64,000 nucleotides of DNA from Metallosphaera yellowstonensis MK1 (GTDB taxonomy: Archaea; Thermoproteota; Thermoprotei_A; Sulfolobales; Sulfolobaceae), in contig NZ_JH597761.1 of assembly GCF_000243315.1 (NCBI RefSeq), positions 850,069 through 914,068 of the forward strand. The letters are read 5' to 3'. The notes under the pieces were generated by a model that worked only from the letters and a program-made list of their open reading frames with translations, did not search any database and was not told the origin of the DNA. A program made the translations under genes and the position numbers. Positions 22,016 to 30,275 of this stretch are shown in pieces (within the stretch, counting starts at the first letter, position 1; every line of letters starts with the position of its first letter).

Positions 22016-22294
22016 GTGTTTACCCGTGGCGTAACTTATCCTTTAGTCACTTCTAATTCTGCCACGGGCACCCCTCCTAAGGGATCATACACGGTCACCC
22101 TCAAGTGCTTGGGGCTAGTCGAGGGAAACTTCAATACCCATCCAACTTCTCCCATCCTCGTGAGCAGTGCCCGTCATCGGTTGGGAGATCATCAATAAAA
22201 ACTATTTGTAATACTACATGAACATTACTTAATCAAAACGATATTTAGAAGTGATTAAAAATAACTAGTAGTTACGTAGAAGCGTTACAGTCTC
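22016..22294 (-). mobile_element. Short tnpB-tail element, family R1 (copy 1)
   Basis: A 279-bp unit repeated at 24217-24515. Read on the minus strand it starts with GAGACTGTAACGCTTCTACG (left end) and passes an A/T-rich segment. It then contains a short coding tail related to RVTVYDPLRGAPVAELE and ends with a CCCGTGGC-type inverted repeat. The organisation, a left end fused directly to a C-terminal coding tail plus hairpin, suggests a miniature element derived from a tnpB-bearing transposon by internal deletion. Confidence 0.6.
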
Positions 22295-22504
22295 TATAAC
22301 GTAGGGAATTTGACTGACTCCCATTGTGGTTAATATTAAGTCCCAGAGTTCGTATACCCCTTTCGTTCTTCTCTCAGCTCCCAGATACTTAGTCAGTTTT
22401 ATGCTGAATTCATGAAAAACTGTTTCGTTTATCGACCAAACTACCCAGCGATCATTCCCCATGATTATGCCAGGAGACGCATAAGTTGGCAGAATTGGGT
22501 ACAC
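22265..22504 (-). pseudogene. Possible gene fragment ended by the R1 element
   Basis: A 79-codon frame on the minus strand whose last codons run into the left end of R1 copy 1. It could be the remnant of a gene truncated by that insertion, or chance. No family recognised; the composition (NDRWVVWSINETVFHEF) looks protein-like. Low confidence. Confidence 0.25.
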
Positions 22505-22636
22505 AGACCCATTTCTGGTTCACTGAGCCTTATAGATCCTTGGTGCCAGTGCTAGTCTTAAATCAGCTGAGCAGACATGCTATATGGGGCATCAACCCAT
22601 AGCAAAGGTTAAAACTTAGGTAACTTCCTTAAGCCC

Positions 22637-23869
22637 ATGAAGACTCCTGAAGACGGGAAGAAGATCACATTTGAGGGAGGTAAATGGAAGGTTCCTGATA
22701 AGCCAATAATCCTCTACGTTGAGGGAGACGGAATAGGGCCTGAGATAGTCTCGTCTGCCATCAAGGTCATAAACGCTGCAGTGGAGAAGGCGTACAAATC
22801 CAAAAGGGAGATAAAGTGGATGGAAGTGTTGGCAGGAGAGAAGGGGGAGAAAGTGAAAGGTGACCGATTTCCCAAGGAGACACAGGAGGCTCTCCTCGAG
22901 TACCGAGTGGTCCTCAAGGGTCCCCTAGAGACCCCAATAGGAAAGGGATGGAAATCGGTCAATGTGGCCATAAGGATGATGTTGGACCTCTACGCAAACA
23001 TAAGGCCGGTGAAGTATATAGAGGGGATAGAGAGTCCTCTCAAGGAGCCCCAGAAGGTGGACATGGTAATATTTAGGGAAAATACGGACGACCTCTATAG
23101 GGGGATAGAGTACCCTTATGACACCCAGGAGGCCAAGAAGATAAGGGACTTTATGAGGAGGGAACTGAAGGTTGAAGTGGAAGACGACACCGGAATAGGT
23201 ATCAAGCTGATAAGTCGTTTCAAGACGGAGAGGATAACCAGGATGGCCATGAATTACGCCATAGCCCACGGAAGGAAGAAGGTGACCATCATGCACAAAG
23301 GGAACGTCATGAAGTATACGGAGGGTGCCTTCAGGGATTGGGCCTACGATCTCATTAAGAGGGAGTACAGGGATAAGGTGGTGACCGAAGAGGAGATATC
23401 TAAGCAGTATAACGGTCAGGTTCCGCCTGGGAAGATCCTGGTAAACGACAGGATAGCAGACAATATGTTCCAACAGATAATAACCAGACCGGACGAATAC
23501 GACATAATCCTAGCCCCGAACGTCAATGGAGATTACATATCCGATGCTGCAGGTGCATTGGTAGGGAACATAGGATTGTTGGGTGGTGCAAACGTCGGTG
23601 ACTCAGGTGGGATGTTCGAGGCCATACACGGCACCGCCCCCAAGTACGCAGGGAAGAACGTGGCGAACCCCACAGGTATAATAAAGAGTGGGGAGCTAAT
23701 GCTCAGGTTTATGGGGTGGACTGAAGCTGCAGACCTTGTGGAGAGGTCAATACTCACTGCCATTTCCTCCAGAAAAGTCACCCAGGATATAGCGAGGTTC
23801 ATGGGAGTGAAGCCATTAACTACCAGCGAGTATACCAACGAGCTTATAAACATAATACACACCCTCTGA
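22637..23869 (+). CDS. icd: Isocitrate dehydrogenase (NADP-type)
   Basis: A 410-residue TCA-cycle enzyme converting isocitrate to 2-oxoglutarate. Family segments are GDGIGPEI near residue 33, the substrate-binding RENTDDLYRGIEY (around 150), NDRIADNMFQQI, and the metal-binding APNVNGDYISDAAGALVG. The C-terminal IHGTAPKYAGKNVANPTG loop is the adenosine-binding region. Length fits Sulfolobales Icd. It stands alone with its own A/T-rich upstream region; an E-type element lies immediately downstream. Confidence 0.95.
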   Translation: MKTPEDGKKITFEGGKWKVPDKPIILYVEGDGIGPEIVSSAIKVINAAVEKAYKSKREIKWMEVLAGEKGEKVKGDRFPKETQEALLEYRVVLKGPLETPIGKGWKSVNVAIRMMLDLYANIRPVKYIEGIESPLKEPQKVDMVIFRENTDDLYRGIEYPYDTQEAKKIRDFMRRELKVEVEDDTGIGIKLISRFKTERITRMAMNYAIAHGRKKVTIMHKGNVMKYTEGAFRDWAYDLIKREYRDKVVTEEEISKQYNGQVPPGKILVNDRIADNMFQQIITRPDEYDIILAPNVNGDYISDAAGALVGNIGLLGGANVGDSGGMFEAIHGTAPKYAGKNVANPTGIIKSGELMLRFMGWTEAADLVERSILTAISSRKVTQDIARFMGVKPLTTSEYTNELINIIHTL

Positions 23870-23917
23870 GACGCGTCCTTTTTCCGTTTTACAATTACCG
23901 CCATAGTTTCTAATATA

Positions 23918-24157
23918 TCATGAAGTTTATATTATTAATTTAATGAGAAATAAATATACGATCACACCAGATGAAGTGGAAGTACCCTGATTGGGTGTGA
24001 CAGTAACCCAAAGTGTGCGGGTTTCCCCAACGAAGTACACGTTGAGTGGGGTCATCCCGCTAAGGGAGGTGTGAACGGGCCAGCCGCGACTCAGGTGAAG
24101 CCTAAGGGCTGAGGATTGACACGAAATACTATGAAATCCTATGAAGCCTAAAACCCC
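23918..24157 (+). mobile_element. IS607-type non-autonomous element (copy E-b)
   Basis: About 240 bp. The left side begins with ATGAAGTTTATATTATTAA, resembling the left end of the IS607 relic at 33.4 kb. The middle carries GCGGGTTTCCCC and a GTGGGGTCATCCCGC-like segment also seen at 28.2-28.5 kb. The right side is GAAGCCTAAGGGCTGAGG, ATGAAATCCTATGAAGCC, ending in CCCC. No intact coding region. It sits about 50 bases after icd. Confidence 0.6.
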
Positions 24158-24216
24158 TTTAATCAAGTTCTGAGGAGTCTGGACGTCGTCCCAAAACGAT
24201 CGTTATTATAGAGCCT

Positions 24217-24515
24217 GTGTTTACCCGTGGCGTAACTTATCCTTACTTTTAATTGCTTCTAATTCCGCCACGGGCGCCCCTCTTAAGGGATCATACACAG
24301 TCACCCTTAACTCATTGGGGCTAGTCGAGGGAAACACCGCTACCCTCCCATCCACACCTTTATCACTCCCCAAACCTCGTGAGCAGTGCCCGTCATCAGT
24401 TAGGGGGATCATCAATAAAAACTGCTTCGGTAATACTATATAAACACAACTTGTCAAAACGATATTTAGAAGTGATTAAAAATAACGAGTAGTTACGTAG
24501 AAGCGTTACAGTCTC
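24217..24515 (-). mobile_element. Short tnpB-tail element, family R1 (copy 2)
   Basis: A 299-bp second copy of the unit at 22016-22294. Identity begins exactly at GTGTTTACCCGTGGCG and ends at GCGTTACAGTCTC. On the minus strand a tail of about 65 codons stays open (24221-24457), containing VFPSTSPNELRVTVYDPLRG and ending in a stop inside the CGCCACGGG arm of the terminal hairpin (CCCGTGGCG...CGCCACGGG). It probably descends from the 3' end of a tnpB-type gene. It lies upstream of the stomatin gene but leaves that gene's own promoter intact. Confidence 0.6.
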
Positions 24516-24600
24516 CCTCGACCTCGAGATCCCTCTTCAACTTTTTTATGAACCTCTGCTATTAGCGAATATTTTTTAATTCTAGGACGACAGATAAAGT

Positions 24601-25410
24601 ATGTCTCTAATATCTGACGTCGTCGGTTTGGTATTCCTTTTAGTGATAATACTGATTTTCGTGGCACTCTCCTTCAGGATAGTCAGAGAATGGGAGAGAG
24701 CAGTAGTGCTCAGATTAGGTAGGATACTGGCGCTGAAGGGCCCTGGTATAATCTTCCTCATACCTTTTGTAGATAAACCACTAGTGGTAGACCTGAGAGT
24801 TAGGACCGTAGACATACCCCCTCAGACTACCATAACGAGGGACAATGTCACCGTTTCCATAGACGCCGTAGTTTACTACAAAGTGGTTGATCCTCTGAAG
24901 GCCGTGTCAATGGTCTCCAATTACAATCAAGCCGTTCTGAACATATCCCAGACCTCCCTAAGGGACATAATAGGTCAAATGGAGCTGGACGAGGTCCTCA
25001 GCAAGAGGGAGGAAATAAACAAAAGACTACAGGAGATCCTGGACTCCTACACGGAGGCCTGGGGAGTCAAGGTCACTGCAGTGACAGTGAGGGACATAAG
25101 GTTGTCACCAGACCTCCTGACAGCCATAGCGAAACAAGCTGAGGCGGAGAGACTGAGGAGGGCAAAGGTCATACTGAGCGAGGGCGAGAGACAAGCCTCT
25201 ACGATTCTCGCCGATGCCTCTAAGTCTTATCAGGCCAATCCAGTTGCCCTCCAACTTAGATTTCTGGAGACCCTCTCTGATATCTCACAAAAGGGAGGTC
25301 TGATAGTGGTTGTACCTGCGGAGAGGGAGATATATCCCACCCTGTCCACGGCCTTAGCCTTGATGAACAGTGCTAAGAAGGTTGAAGGAGGAGGTCAACC
25401 CAAGACCTAG
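24601..25410 (+). CDS. Stomatin/SPFH-domain membrane protein
   Basis: A 269-residue band-7 protein: one N-terminal transmembrane helix (about 7-28), an SPFH domain (about 30-190), then a charged alpha-helical region rich in Ala/Glu (about 170-220). Sequence landmarks are RLGRILALKGPGI and WGVKVTAVTVRDI. Such proteins form oligomeric rings at the membrane and usually pair with an NfeD-type partner and protease. Here the NfeD-like gene is not adjacent but lies 4.5 kb away. A TTTTTTAA box about 30 bases upstream suits a leaderless start. Confidence 0.92.
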   Translation: MSLISDVVGLVFLLVIILIFVALSFRIVREWERAVVLRLGRILALKGPGIIFLIPFVDKPLVVDLRVRTVDIPPQTTITRDNVTVSIDAVVYYKVVDPLKAVSMVSNYNQAVLNISQTSLRDIIGQMELDEVLSKREEINKRLQEILDSYTEAWGVKVTAVTVRDIRLSPDLLTAIAKQAEAERLRRAKVILSEGERQASTILADASKSYQANPVALQLRFLETLSDISQKGGLIVVVPAEREIYPTLSTALALMNSAKKVEGGGQPKT

Positions 25411-25426
25411 GAACCCCATTCAATAT

Positions 25427-25684
25427 CGTTTGTCCCTACGCTTTGATTTCAATCATTTTGTCTTCATTCATGATGGAGTGTAGGGGCTTAGCCCTCAAGC
25501 CACCTACCCGATTTCAAGGTAGGCGGGTCACGGGACTCCTTAGAGCCCAACGGCAAGGGATTCACATCCCGGATCACTCCCACCCTTTTGGGCAGAGCCC
25601 ACATTAAGTGAGAGGCCATCCTTTGTCAACAAAAAAATTATAAACAATACAAAAAGATTTCTATTAATGTGAAAAAGGATTCAG
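25427..25684 (-). mobile_element. Short tnpB-tail element, family R2 (copy 1)
   Basis: A 258-bp unit whose second copy is at 40919-41175. On the minus strand it begins CTGAATCCTTT, runs through an A/T-rich left end (AATAGAAATCTTTTT), then encodes a tail reading KRVGVIRDVNPLPLGSKESR. It closes with an imperfect inverted repeat built on GTCCCTAC / GTAGGGAC and ends in CG. Both copies share the same junction between left end and tail, so they descend from one deletion derivative. It starts 17 bases after the stomatin stop. Confidence 0.65.
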
Positions 25685-25732
25685 TCCATAAAAATGGAAA
25701 CGCCAAAACTGCTGATCAAGGATAAGAGCTCA

Positions 25733-25750
25733 ATTAACCCCCCGGTTAAT
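25733..25750. repeat. Palindrome ATTAAC-CCCCCG-GTTAAT
   Basis: An 18-base near-perfect palindrome between the R2 element and the 3' end of the orc1-3 operon. It matches, on the opposite strand, the TTAAC-CGGGG(A/G)-GTTAA sequence found at 27993, 28134 and 31069. Confidence 0.55.
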
Positions 25751-25757
25751 CGGCCTT

Positions 25758-26102
25758 TCACTTTGACTCCTCTACTCCCAGAGCGTCCAGTATCCTCTCG
25801 AGAACCTTCTCAAGACGCTTCTCCTCCTCCCTTAACACAGATATCTCTCTCCTCATTGAGTTAGTTTTCTCTAACATTGCCAAATGCTCCTTAGCATCTT
25901 TGCCCAGGTACTTACTCTTCAGCTTACCTTCCTCCCAATACCTGAGGTAGTAGTACGTCCTCCCGTTAACCAGTTTACTCTCTACGTGACCTGATGGGAG
26001 GCCCTTAAGCTCCTTTTCCAACGTCTCTCTCCTCTTCCTTACCTCTTCCAATCTCTCCTCAACCTTCCTTACCATCATCCAAACTGGCGTCCTCGTAGCC
26101 AT
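25758..26102 (-). CDS. Small coiled-coil protein following orc1-3
   Basis: A 114-residue protein. Two charged coiled-coil helices (about 10-45 and 72-110) flank a beta-hairpin with [19 protein letters not shown], a signature of small archaeal proteins of unknown role. It overlaps the end of orc1-3 by 44 bases, with a GGAG sequence before its ATG, so it is translated from the same message. The location suggests, without proving, a link to replication. Confidence 0.72.
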   Translation of the reverse strand: MATRTPVWMMVRKVEERLEEVRKRRETLEKELKGLPSGHVESKLVNGRTYYYLRYWEEGKLKSKYLGKDAKEHLAMLEKTNSMRREISVLREEEKRLEKVLERILDALGVEESK

Positions 26103-27249
26103 ATCCCATCTCCTCGTTCAGATTCTCGTCCAACACCTTGATCACCTTATCCCTGTCCTGCACCTCCACATACTTCTTTATCCCGCCCGCCCTCCCCCTA
26201 TTCATTATCTTGATCTTTATGATCCCGAACATGTCCAGTTCAGAAACTATGTCGGAGAACCTCCTGTAGGACAGGGGCTTCTGCCTGAGCTTGTCGCAGA
26301 GCTTGGTGTAGATCTTGTGGGCTGTCACCACGTCGTCGGACACGACTATGGCCCTGAGGGCCAACTTATAATGGAAGGGAAGCGACTTGATGGCTTCCAA
26401 TAGCCTTTCCTGCTCATATTCCACTATGGCCTTATCCACATGTTCCTTCCTGATGAACCCTATCCCTGAAGCGAGCTGTGCAGCCCTGAAGAGGAGATTG
26501 ACCGCCTTCCTGGCATCCCCGTGCTCCCTCGCCGATATTGCCGCGATGTAGGAGAGTATCTCATCGTCGTAGGTTCCCCCTATTAGCCCGTACTCAGCGT
26601 ACTTGGCCAATATCTCCTTGAGCTGGATCGCGTCGTAGGGTTTGAAGATAACCGAAGGACCCAGAGACGAAAGGACCCTCGGCTCCATGTAGTCCCTGAC
26701 GTTAATGTCGTTGCTGATCATGATCACGGATATGTCTGCGTCGGCCCTGAGGAGTTGATATAGCACTATGTCACCCCCTCTCCTCTTTACGAGGGTGTCT
26801 ACCTCATCCAGGTAGATTATGGCCTTCTTTCCCCTCATGACTCCCTTGATCTTCTCCACGTATTCCCCCAAGTTCACGCCGTGTCTAGGGACGATACTGT
26901 TGGTGAGCTTCTCAGCTATGACCGAGAGGACCGCCTGCGGAGTTCCCCCAACCTCCCTGGAGTTCAGGTAAACTTGCCTAACCTTGCTGTACTCCTCGTC
27001 CTCCTTCTTGACCTCCTCTATTTCGTTGTAGATGTACTTTACCACGAAAGTCTTCCCCGTACCGGTTAGCCCCAGGAAGAGGTTGGAGAACTTGACCTCG
27101 TTTTTTACGAAATACCTCACCGCTATTGCAGTCTCCCTTATGACGTCCTCACGAAAGGGGATCTCGGTGAACACGGAAAGGGGATCTATGAACACTTTGG
27201 GGTTCTTTATAACCTCACCCTTCCCTCCCTTCAGAGCCTCTCTGATCAC
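26059..27249 (-). CDS. orc1-3: Replication initiator Orc1/Cdc6, Orc1-3 type
   Basis: A 396-residue AAA+ ATPase that binds and helps open replication origins. Walker A is GLTGTGKT (residues 60-67), Walker B IIYLDEVD (about 144-151), and sensor 1 is around [15 protein letters not shown]-terminal winged helix (about 310-380) includes [25 protein letters not shown]. The sequence resembles the S. solfataricus Orc1-3/Cdc6-3 protein, whose gene lies next to oriC2. It is divergent from a pterin dehydratase gene across 443 A/T-rich bases. Confidence 0.92.
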   Translation of the reverse strand: MIREALKGGKGEVIKNPKVFIDPLSVFTEIPFREDVIRETAIAVRYFVKNEVKFSNLFLGLTGTGKTFVVKYIYNEIEEVKKEDEEYSKVRQVYLNSREVGGTPQAVLSVIAEKLTNSIVPRHGVNLGEYVEKIKGVMRGKKAIIYLDEVDTLVKRRGGDIVLYQLLRADADISVIMISNDINVRDYMEPRVLSSLGPSVIFKPYDAIQLKEILAKYAEYGLIGGTYDDEILSYIAAISAREHGDARKAVNLLFRAAQLASGIGFIRKEHVDKAIVEYEQERLLEAIKSLPFHYKLALRAIVVSDDVVTAHKIYTKLCDKLRQKPLSYRRFSDIVSELDMFGIIKIKIMNRGRAGGIKKYVEVQDRDKVIKVLDENLNEEMGYGYEDASLDDGKEG

Positions 27250-27692
27250 GCCGTTTCATACGTTTACCTAGTTAAATGTAGTTTCCTCTATTTCTCAGTA
27301 ATATCCCCTTTAAGTCTCAATGCGTTATTACCAAATCAATCTATTACAGTATAACTGCAGTGTTTCCACTGCCATTTATACTCCAATATCCAGAGAGAGA
27401 CCGTGAATTTCCGTCGTTTCCTCTGATGACGTGAAGTGAGGTTCTGGACGGACGTGACATTGATATACAAACTAGTAAAGTGAGAGCATATGATTAGGGG
27501 AGTGAGAAACGCTGCTTGAATACAGGGACAGGATCACAGGACGTTAATACCATCGAAACCGGTCATACTTATTCTTTATTTATGAACATTTGTTCATTTA
27601 AAATTTCAGGTCACTCATATTAGGGTTCGTAATACGCTAGAAACACTGCATATATACTGTATCTAGGAAACCCTAATAAGTTACTACGTCTA
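27250..27692. other. Probable replication origin (oriC2-like) upstream of orc1-3
   Basis: A 443-base, A/T-rich noncoding region. It contains repeated initiator-box cores: GTTTCCTCTA at 27281, GTTTCCACTG at 27362 and GTTTCCTCTG at 27417. The opposite orientation is represented by GAAACGCTGC, GAAACACTGC and GGAAACCCT (27506, 27640, 27665). GTTTCCACTG matches the core of Sulfolobales origin-recognition boxes. A 16-base palindrome ATGAACATTTGTTCAT (27582-27597) lies in an A/T-rich stretch that could unwind. Placement beside orc1-3 is that of oriC2. Confidence 0.65.
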
Positions 27693-27989
27693 ATGCTCTA
27701 CATGGTAAAACTTTCTGAGGAGAATATAAGGGAGTGGTTGAAGTTACTCCAGGGCTGGAAATACGAGAACAGCTCTTTGGTAAAGGAGTTCAAGTTCAGG
27801 GATTTCTCGGCGTCGGTCAAGTTCGTAGACCTCGTCAGGCCCGTGGCGGACTCCATGGATCATCACCCCGACATCTGCATCTCCTATAACAAAGTTGTGG
27901 TTACTCTCACCACCCATGACGAGGGAGGAGTCACTGAACTAGACGTGAAGCTAGCTGAGAAGATTGAGGAGCTCCAACGTTACGTCTAA
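27693..27989 (+). CDS. Pterin-4a-carbinolamine dehydratase
   Basis: A 98-residue protein of the DCoH/PCD family, which dehydrates 4a-hydroxytetrahydropterin. The active-site histidines are in MDHHPDICISYNKVVVTLTTHD, the standard family signature. Length fits. It sits on the far side of the putative origin, divergent from orc1-3. The start may be at the ATG encoding MVKLSE nine bases downstream. Confidence 0.9.
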   Translation: MLYMVKLSEENIREWLKLLQGWKYENSSLVKEFKFRDFSASVKFVDLVRPVADSMDHHPDICISYNKVVVTLTTHDEGGVTELDVKLAEKIEELQRYV

Positions 27990-28208
27990 AAATTAACCGG
28001 GGAGTTAAACAAAGTCACGTACAAACTGAAGGGGTAAAGTACTTTGGTTCATCTGAACTTGACGTAGTAGGGTATAAGCGATCAGTCACGTAGAGAAACG
28101 ATATCCCGAGGACTAGGTAGCTAACTCAGTCAATTAACCGGGGAGTTAAACATTCGCTTTTCAGATCTCCCGGTGGAGCTACTTGAGCTCATAGGCAAGG
28201 AACCTAAT
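27990..28208. repeat. Intergenic region with two TTAACCGGGGAGTTAA copies
   Basis: No gene seen. Two identical 16-base sequences TTAACCGGGGAGTTAA occur at 27993-28008, just after the pterin dehydratase stop, and 28134-28149. Identical or near-identical copies are at 31069 and, inverted, 25734. The half-sites TTAAC/GTTAA make each a dyad of the sort bound by a dimeric protein. Confidence 0.55.
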
Positions 28209-28466
28209 GGGGCTGGGCCTCATTGAAATTTCATGAATTCCCGTTTAACCCTCGGCCCTGGGCCACCTGGATCCGGGAAGACCCATTCCTCCTCTGCCCC
28301 TTTATCGGGACAACCCCCGTCCATTAGGTGAACCTGATGAGGAAACCCGAACATCTTGAGGTTATCGCCACACCGTTTAGGAAAACCCATCCACATCCGG
28401 TCTGGTAGACTTTGTTTAATTTCAAGGACATAAACTTCACAGTTTATCGAAACTGTTAGCAACGCC
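28209..28466 (-). mobile_element. IS607-type non-autonomous element (copy E-c)
   Basis: About 258 bp on the minus strand. The left end is GGCGTTGCTAACAGTTTCG followed by GATAAACTGTGAAGTTTA, matching the start of the IS607 relic at 33.4 kb. The middle carries GGGTTTCCTCATCAGG and GGTTGTCCCGATAAAGG. The right end is GGCCCAGGGCCGAGGGTT, ATGAAATTTCAATGAGGCC, terminal CCCC. Uninterrupted, so it shows the pre-insertion form of the copy at 40841-41325. Confidence 0.65.
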
Positions 28467-28808
28467 TTGCTCGTGAAAGGAGGCAGAACTCCACAGGCTC
28501 TACGGGCAGTTTCAGAAATGAAGACCAGGATGTAAGTCTCCTTGAGCGTCCTTCATAAGATTTACAAAGAGTCTGAGGGCTGGGAGGCCCCAGGTTGCGA
28601 AGGGATAGGCTAAGACCTACGGGTAATTTTACTCTTGCCTCATCCCTGATCCTGAGAAGACACCCTTGATCTGGGGAAGATATGCGTATGTCCAATGCCT
28701 GAGTGTCGACAGGACAGTGACCCCGACTTAACTCTTGACAGCCCTAGCCTTTCAACGCTGTGCTCAGAACTTAAAGGACTCCTCACGGTTCCGGCTGGGG
28801 AGTAATCA
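28467..28808. other. Intergenic region without recognisable gene
   Basis: About 340 bases between element E-c and the end of the cyclotransferase-like gene. A minus-strand frame of 79 codons exists here but has no recognisable motif and looks like decayed sequence. I see no promoter or RNA signal worth reporting. Confidence 0.35.
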
Positions 28809-29615
28809 TCACAGGCCAGTGCTTAGGCACTCCCCCTTCCATCTCCTATTGAGGCCCCTTATTATTATTTCCTTATATTGAGGGGACGGGGGGCCCGAGT
28901 TTTCCTTAAAGTCGGAGAGGTAGGCTACAGCGAAGTACGTTTTTCCCTCCTGGTCCTGGACTTTGACCACTCTCCTTAGGTACTTTATTATGTGCTCCTC
29001 TGCCTTGTCCAAGGAGTTGAGGGAGTCCTCGGTCAGCATGTAAATATAACCGCAGACCTTTCCCTCAGGATCCTCCTTCAGGTTGGCACAAAGCCCGTAC
29101 TTGCAGGGTATGTTAAAAATCAGCCTATATCCAGGGAGGATCGCATTGACTTCCCTCAGGACCTCTCTTACTCCCCTCTCCTCTAACACCTCATAATTAG
29201 TGTTCTCAGCATAGGCAAAATAGTTCGTTATCACCGGCATCCTTATCCATCGAGAATAATCTCCTCCGACTATGGGCTCCTTATCGCCAACATCTTGGTT
29301 ATACCTGTAGAGAAAGACGTTGTCCAAGTAAAAACTCCGCTTCTCGTCGAAGTAAACCCTAGTTTGTTCCCTGACATAAAGATCGTCAGGCTCACCCTTG
29401 AAGTCCTCTATTTGATCCAGGATGGAGATCGTCCTCTCGTCGACCTCGTATACTTCTCCCCACACTCGGCCCTCTCCCTTAACTACACCTGGATATCCTC
29501 CCAGGTTGAACATGTCGTACCCCTCTGCAAAGGCGAGCCCGACGAATCTGGCCCTCCTAAGGTAGTGGTGCAGCTCAAAGCCGTACCTTAAGCTCCCATA
29601 AACGAAGATGTACAT
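28809..29615 (-). CDS. Tandem gamma-glutamylcyclotransferase-like protein
   Basis: About 268 residues from the ATG at 29615. The N-terminal half is an AIG2/GGCT-type domain beginning MYIFVYGSLRYG with the EGYDMFNLGGYPGVV and LDQIED segments. The C-terminal half looks like a second such domain, beginning NYFAYAENTN and containing LDKAEEHI. A two-domain protein of this kind may act on gamma-glutamyl amines, but the substrate is unknown. The chosen start avoids overlap with the upstream gene; an upstream in-frame ATG would overlap it. Confidence 0.8.
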   Translation of the reverse strand: MYIFVYGSLRYGFELHHYLRRARFVGLAFAEGYDMFNLGGYPGVVKGEGRVWGEVYEVDERTISILDQIEDFKGEPDDLYVREQTRVYFDEKRSFYLDNVFLYRYNQDVGDKEPIVGGDYSRWIRMPVITNYFAYAENTNYEVLEERGVREVLREVNAILPGYRLIFNIPCKYGLCANLKEDPEGKVCGYIYMLTEDSLNSLDKAEEHIIKYLRRVVKVQDQEGKTYFAVAYLSDFKENSGPPSPQYKEIIIRGLNRRWKGECLSTGL

Positions 29616-29619
29616 GTTT

Positions 29620-29913
29620 TCAACCCTCGACAAATTGGAGCCAGAGCTCGAGTTCTTGAGGAGTAACGTCCTTAACAACCCGTCCGTTCTCCTTCACCTG
29701 AGCCCCCAGTACTTCGTATTCAGACTGTCCTCTCTTAAGCCTGATCTCCAGAGTTCTCAGTGTCTCAGAAGGAAGACCAGATGCCTCCTCAGCGGTAGGC
29801 GGATAGTAAATTAGGACCACACTGTCCTCATTCTCTACTAGACTGTATCTGCCTGATCCAGTCAGTCTCTCCACTGCCTCATACGAGAGCTTCATTAGCT
29901 TTCTTTTTAACAA
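29620..29913 (-). CDS. Hypothetical protein, 97 aa
   Basis: A small soluble protein with a central YEVLGAQVKENGRVV strand pair and an acidic C-terminus. It overlaps the NfeD-like gene by 35 bases and ends a few bases before the cyclotransferase-like start, so the three are likely co-transcribed. A second in-frame ATG at 29895 is an alternative start. Family unknown. Confidence 0.6.
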   Translation of the reverse strand: MLKRKLMKLSYEAVERLTGSGRYSLVENEDSVVLIYYPPTAEEASGLPSETLRTLEIRLKRGQSEYEVLGAQVKENGRVVKDVTPQELELWLQFVEG

Positions 29914-30244
29914 AGAGCTTTAAATCTCTCATCTCCTCGACTACCACTTCTTCTCCGCTCTTTATATCCTCCAGACCCACTGCAACCCAATACTCCCCTT
30001 CAACTACTACGTAGCCAGTCTTGCCTTTGGGTATGTCATCCACTGCTCTCCCAACTTTTCCGCGATAGGTGAACAGATTCCTCTTCCTGGTCTTTGCGAT
30101 TACGTATATCATCCTGTACGTTAGGAATCCTATTAGGGCCGCTGAGGGAACGTCAACTATGGGATCGTATATATAGCCGGTGGCAATTAAGACTATAAGT
30201 ACCACGATTATGATTATTACTGGAATGACGTAAGCATGTGCCAC
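29879..30244 (-). CDS. NfeD-like membrane protein
   Basis: About 121 residues from a GTG at 30244: one or two N-terminal transmembrane helices, then a small OB-fold domain with GKVGRAVDDIPKGKTGYVVVEGEYW. This is the C-terminal domain of NfeD, partner of stomatins. The GTG is preferred because a TTTTTATT box lies about 27 bases upstream; the frame stays open to 30337 but that would run through the divergent gene. It may act with the stomatin encoded at 24.6 kb. Confidence 0.75.
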   Translation of the reverse strand: MAHAYVIPVIIIIVVLIVLIATGYIYDPIVDVPSAALIGFLTYRMIYVIAKTRKRNLFTYRGKVGRAVDDIPKGKTGYVVVEGEYWVAVGLEDIKSGEEVVVEEMRDLKLFVKKKANEALV

Positions 30245-30275
30245 GAAAAAGTTTATTGTGCGGGACAATAAAAAC

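Noticed and set aside
22925..23473. 182-codon minus-strand frame opposite isocitrate dehydrogenase
   Set aside because: It lies wholly inside a well-conserved enzyme gene and has no recognisable motif or promoter.
28456..28695. 79-codon minus-strand frame after element E-c
   Set aside because: No motif, no promoter, and it starts in repeat-flanked noncoding sequence; more likely decayed DNA.
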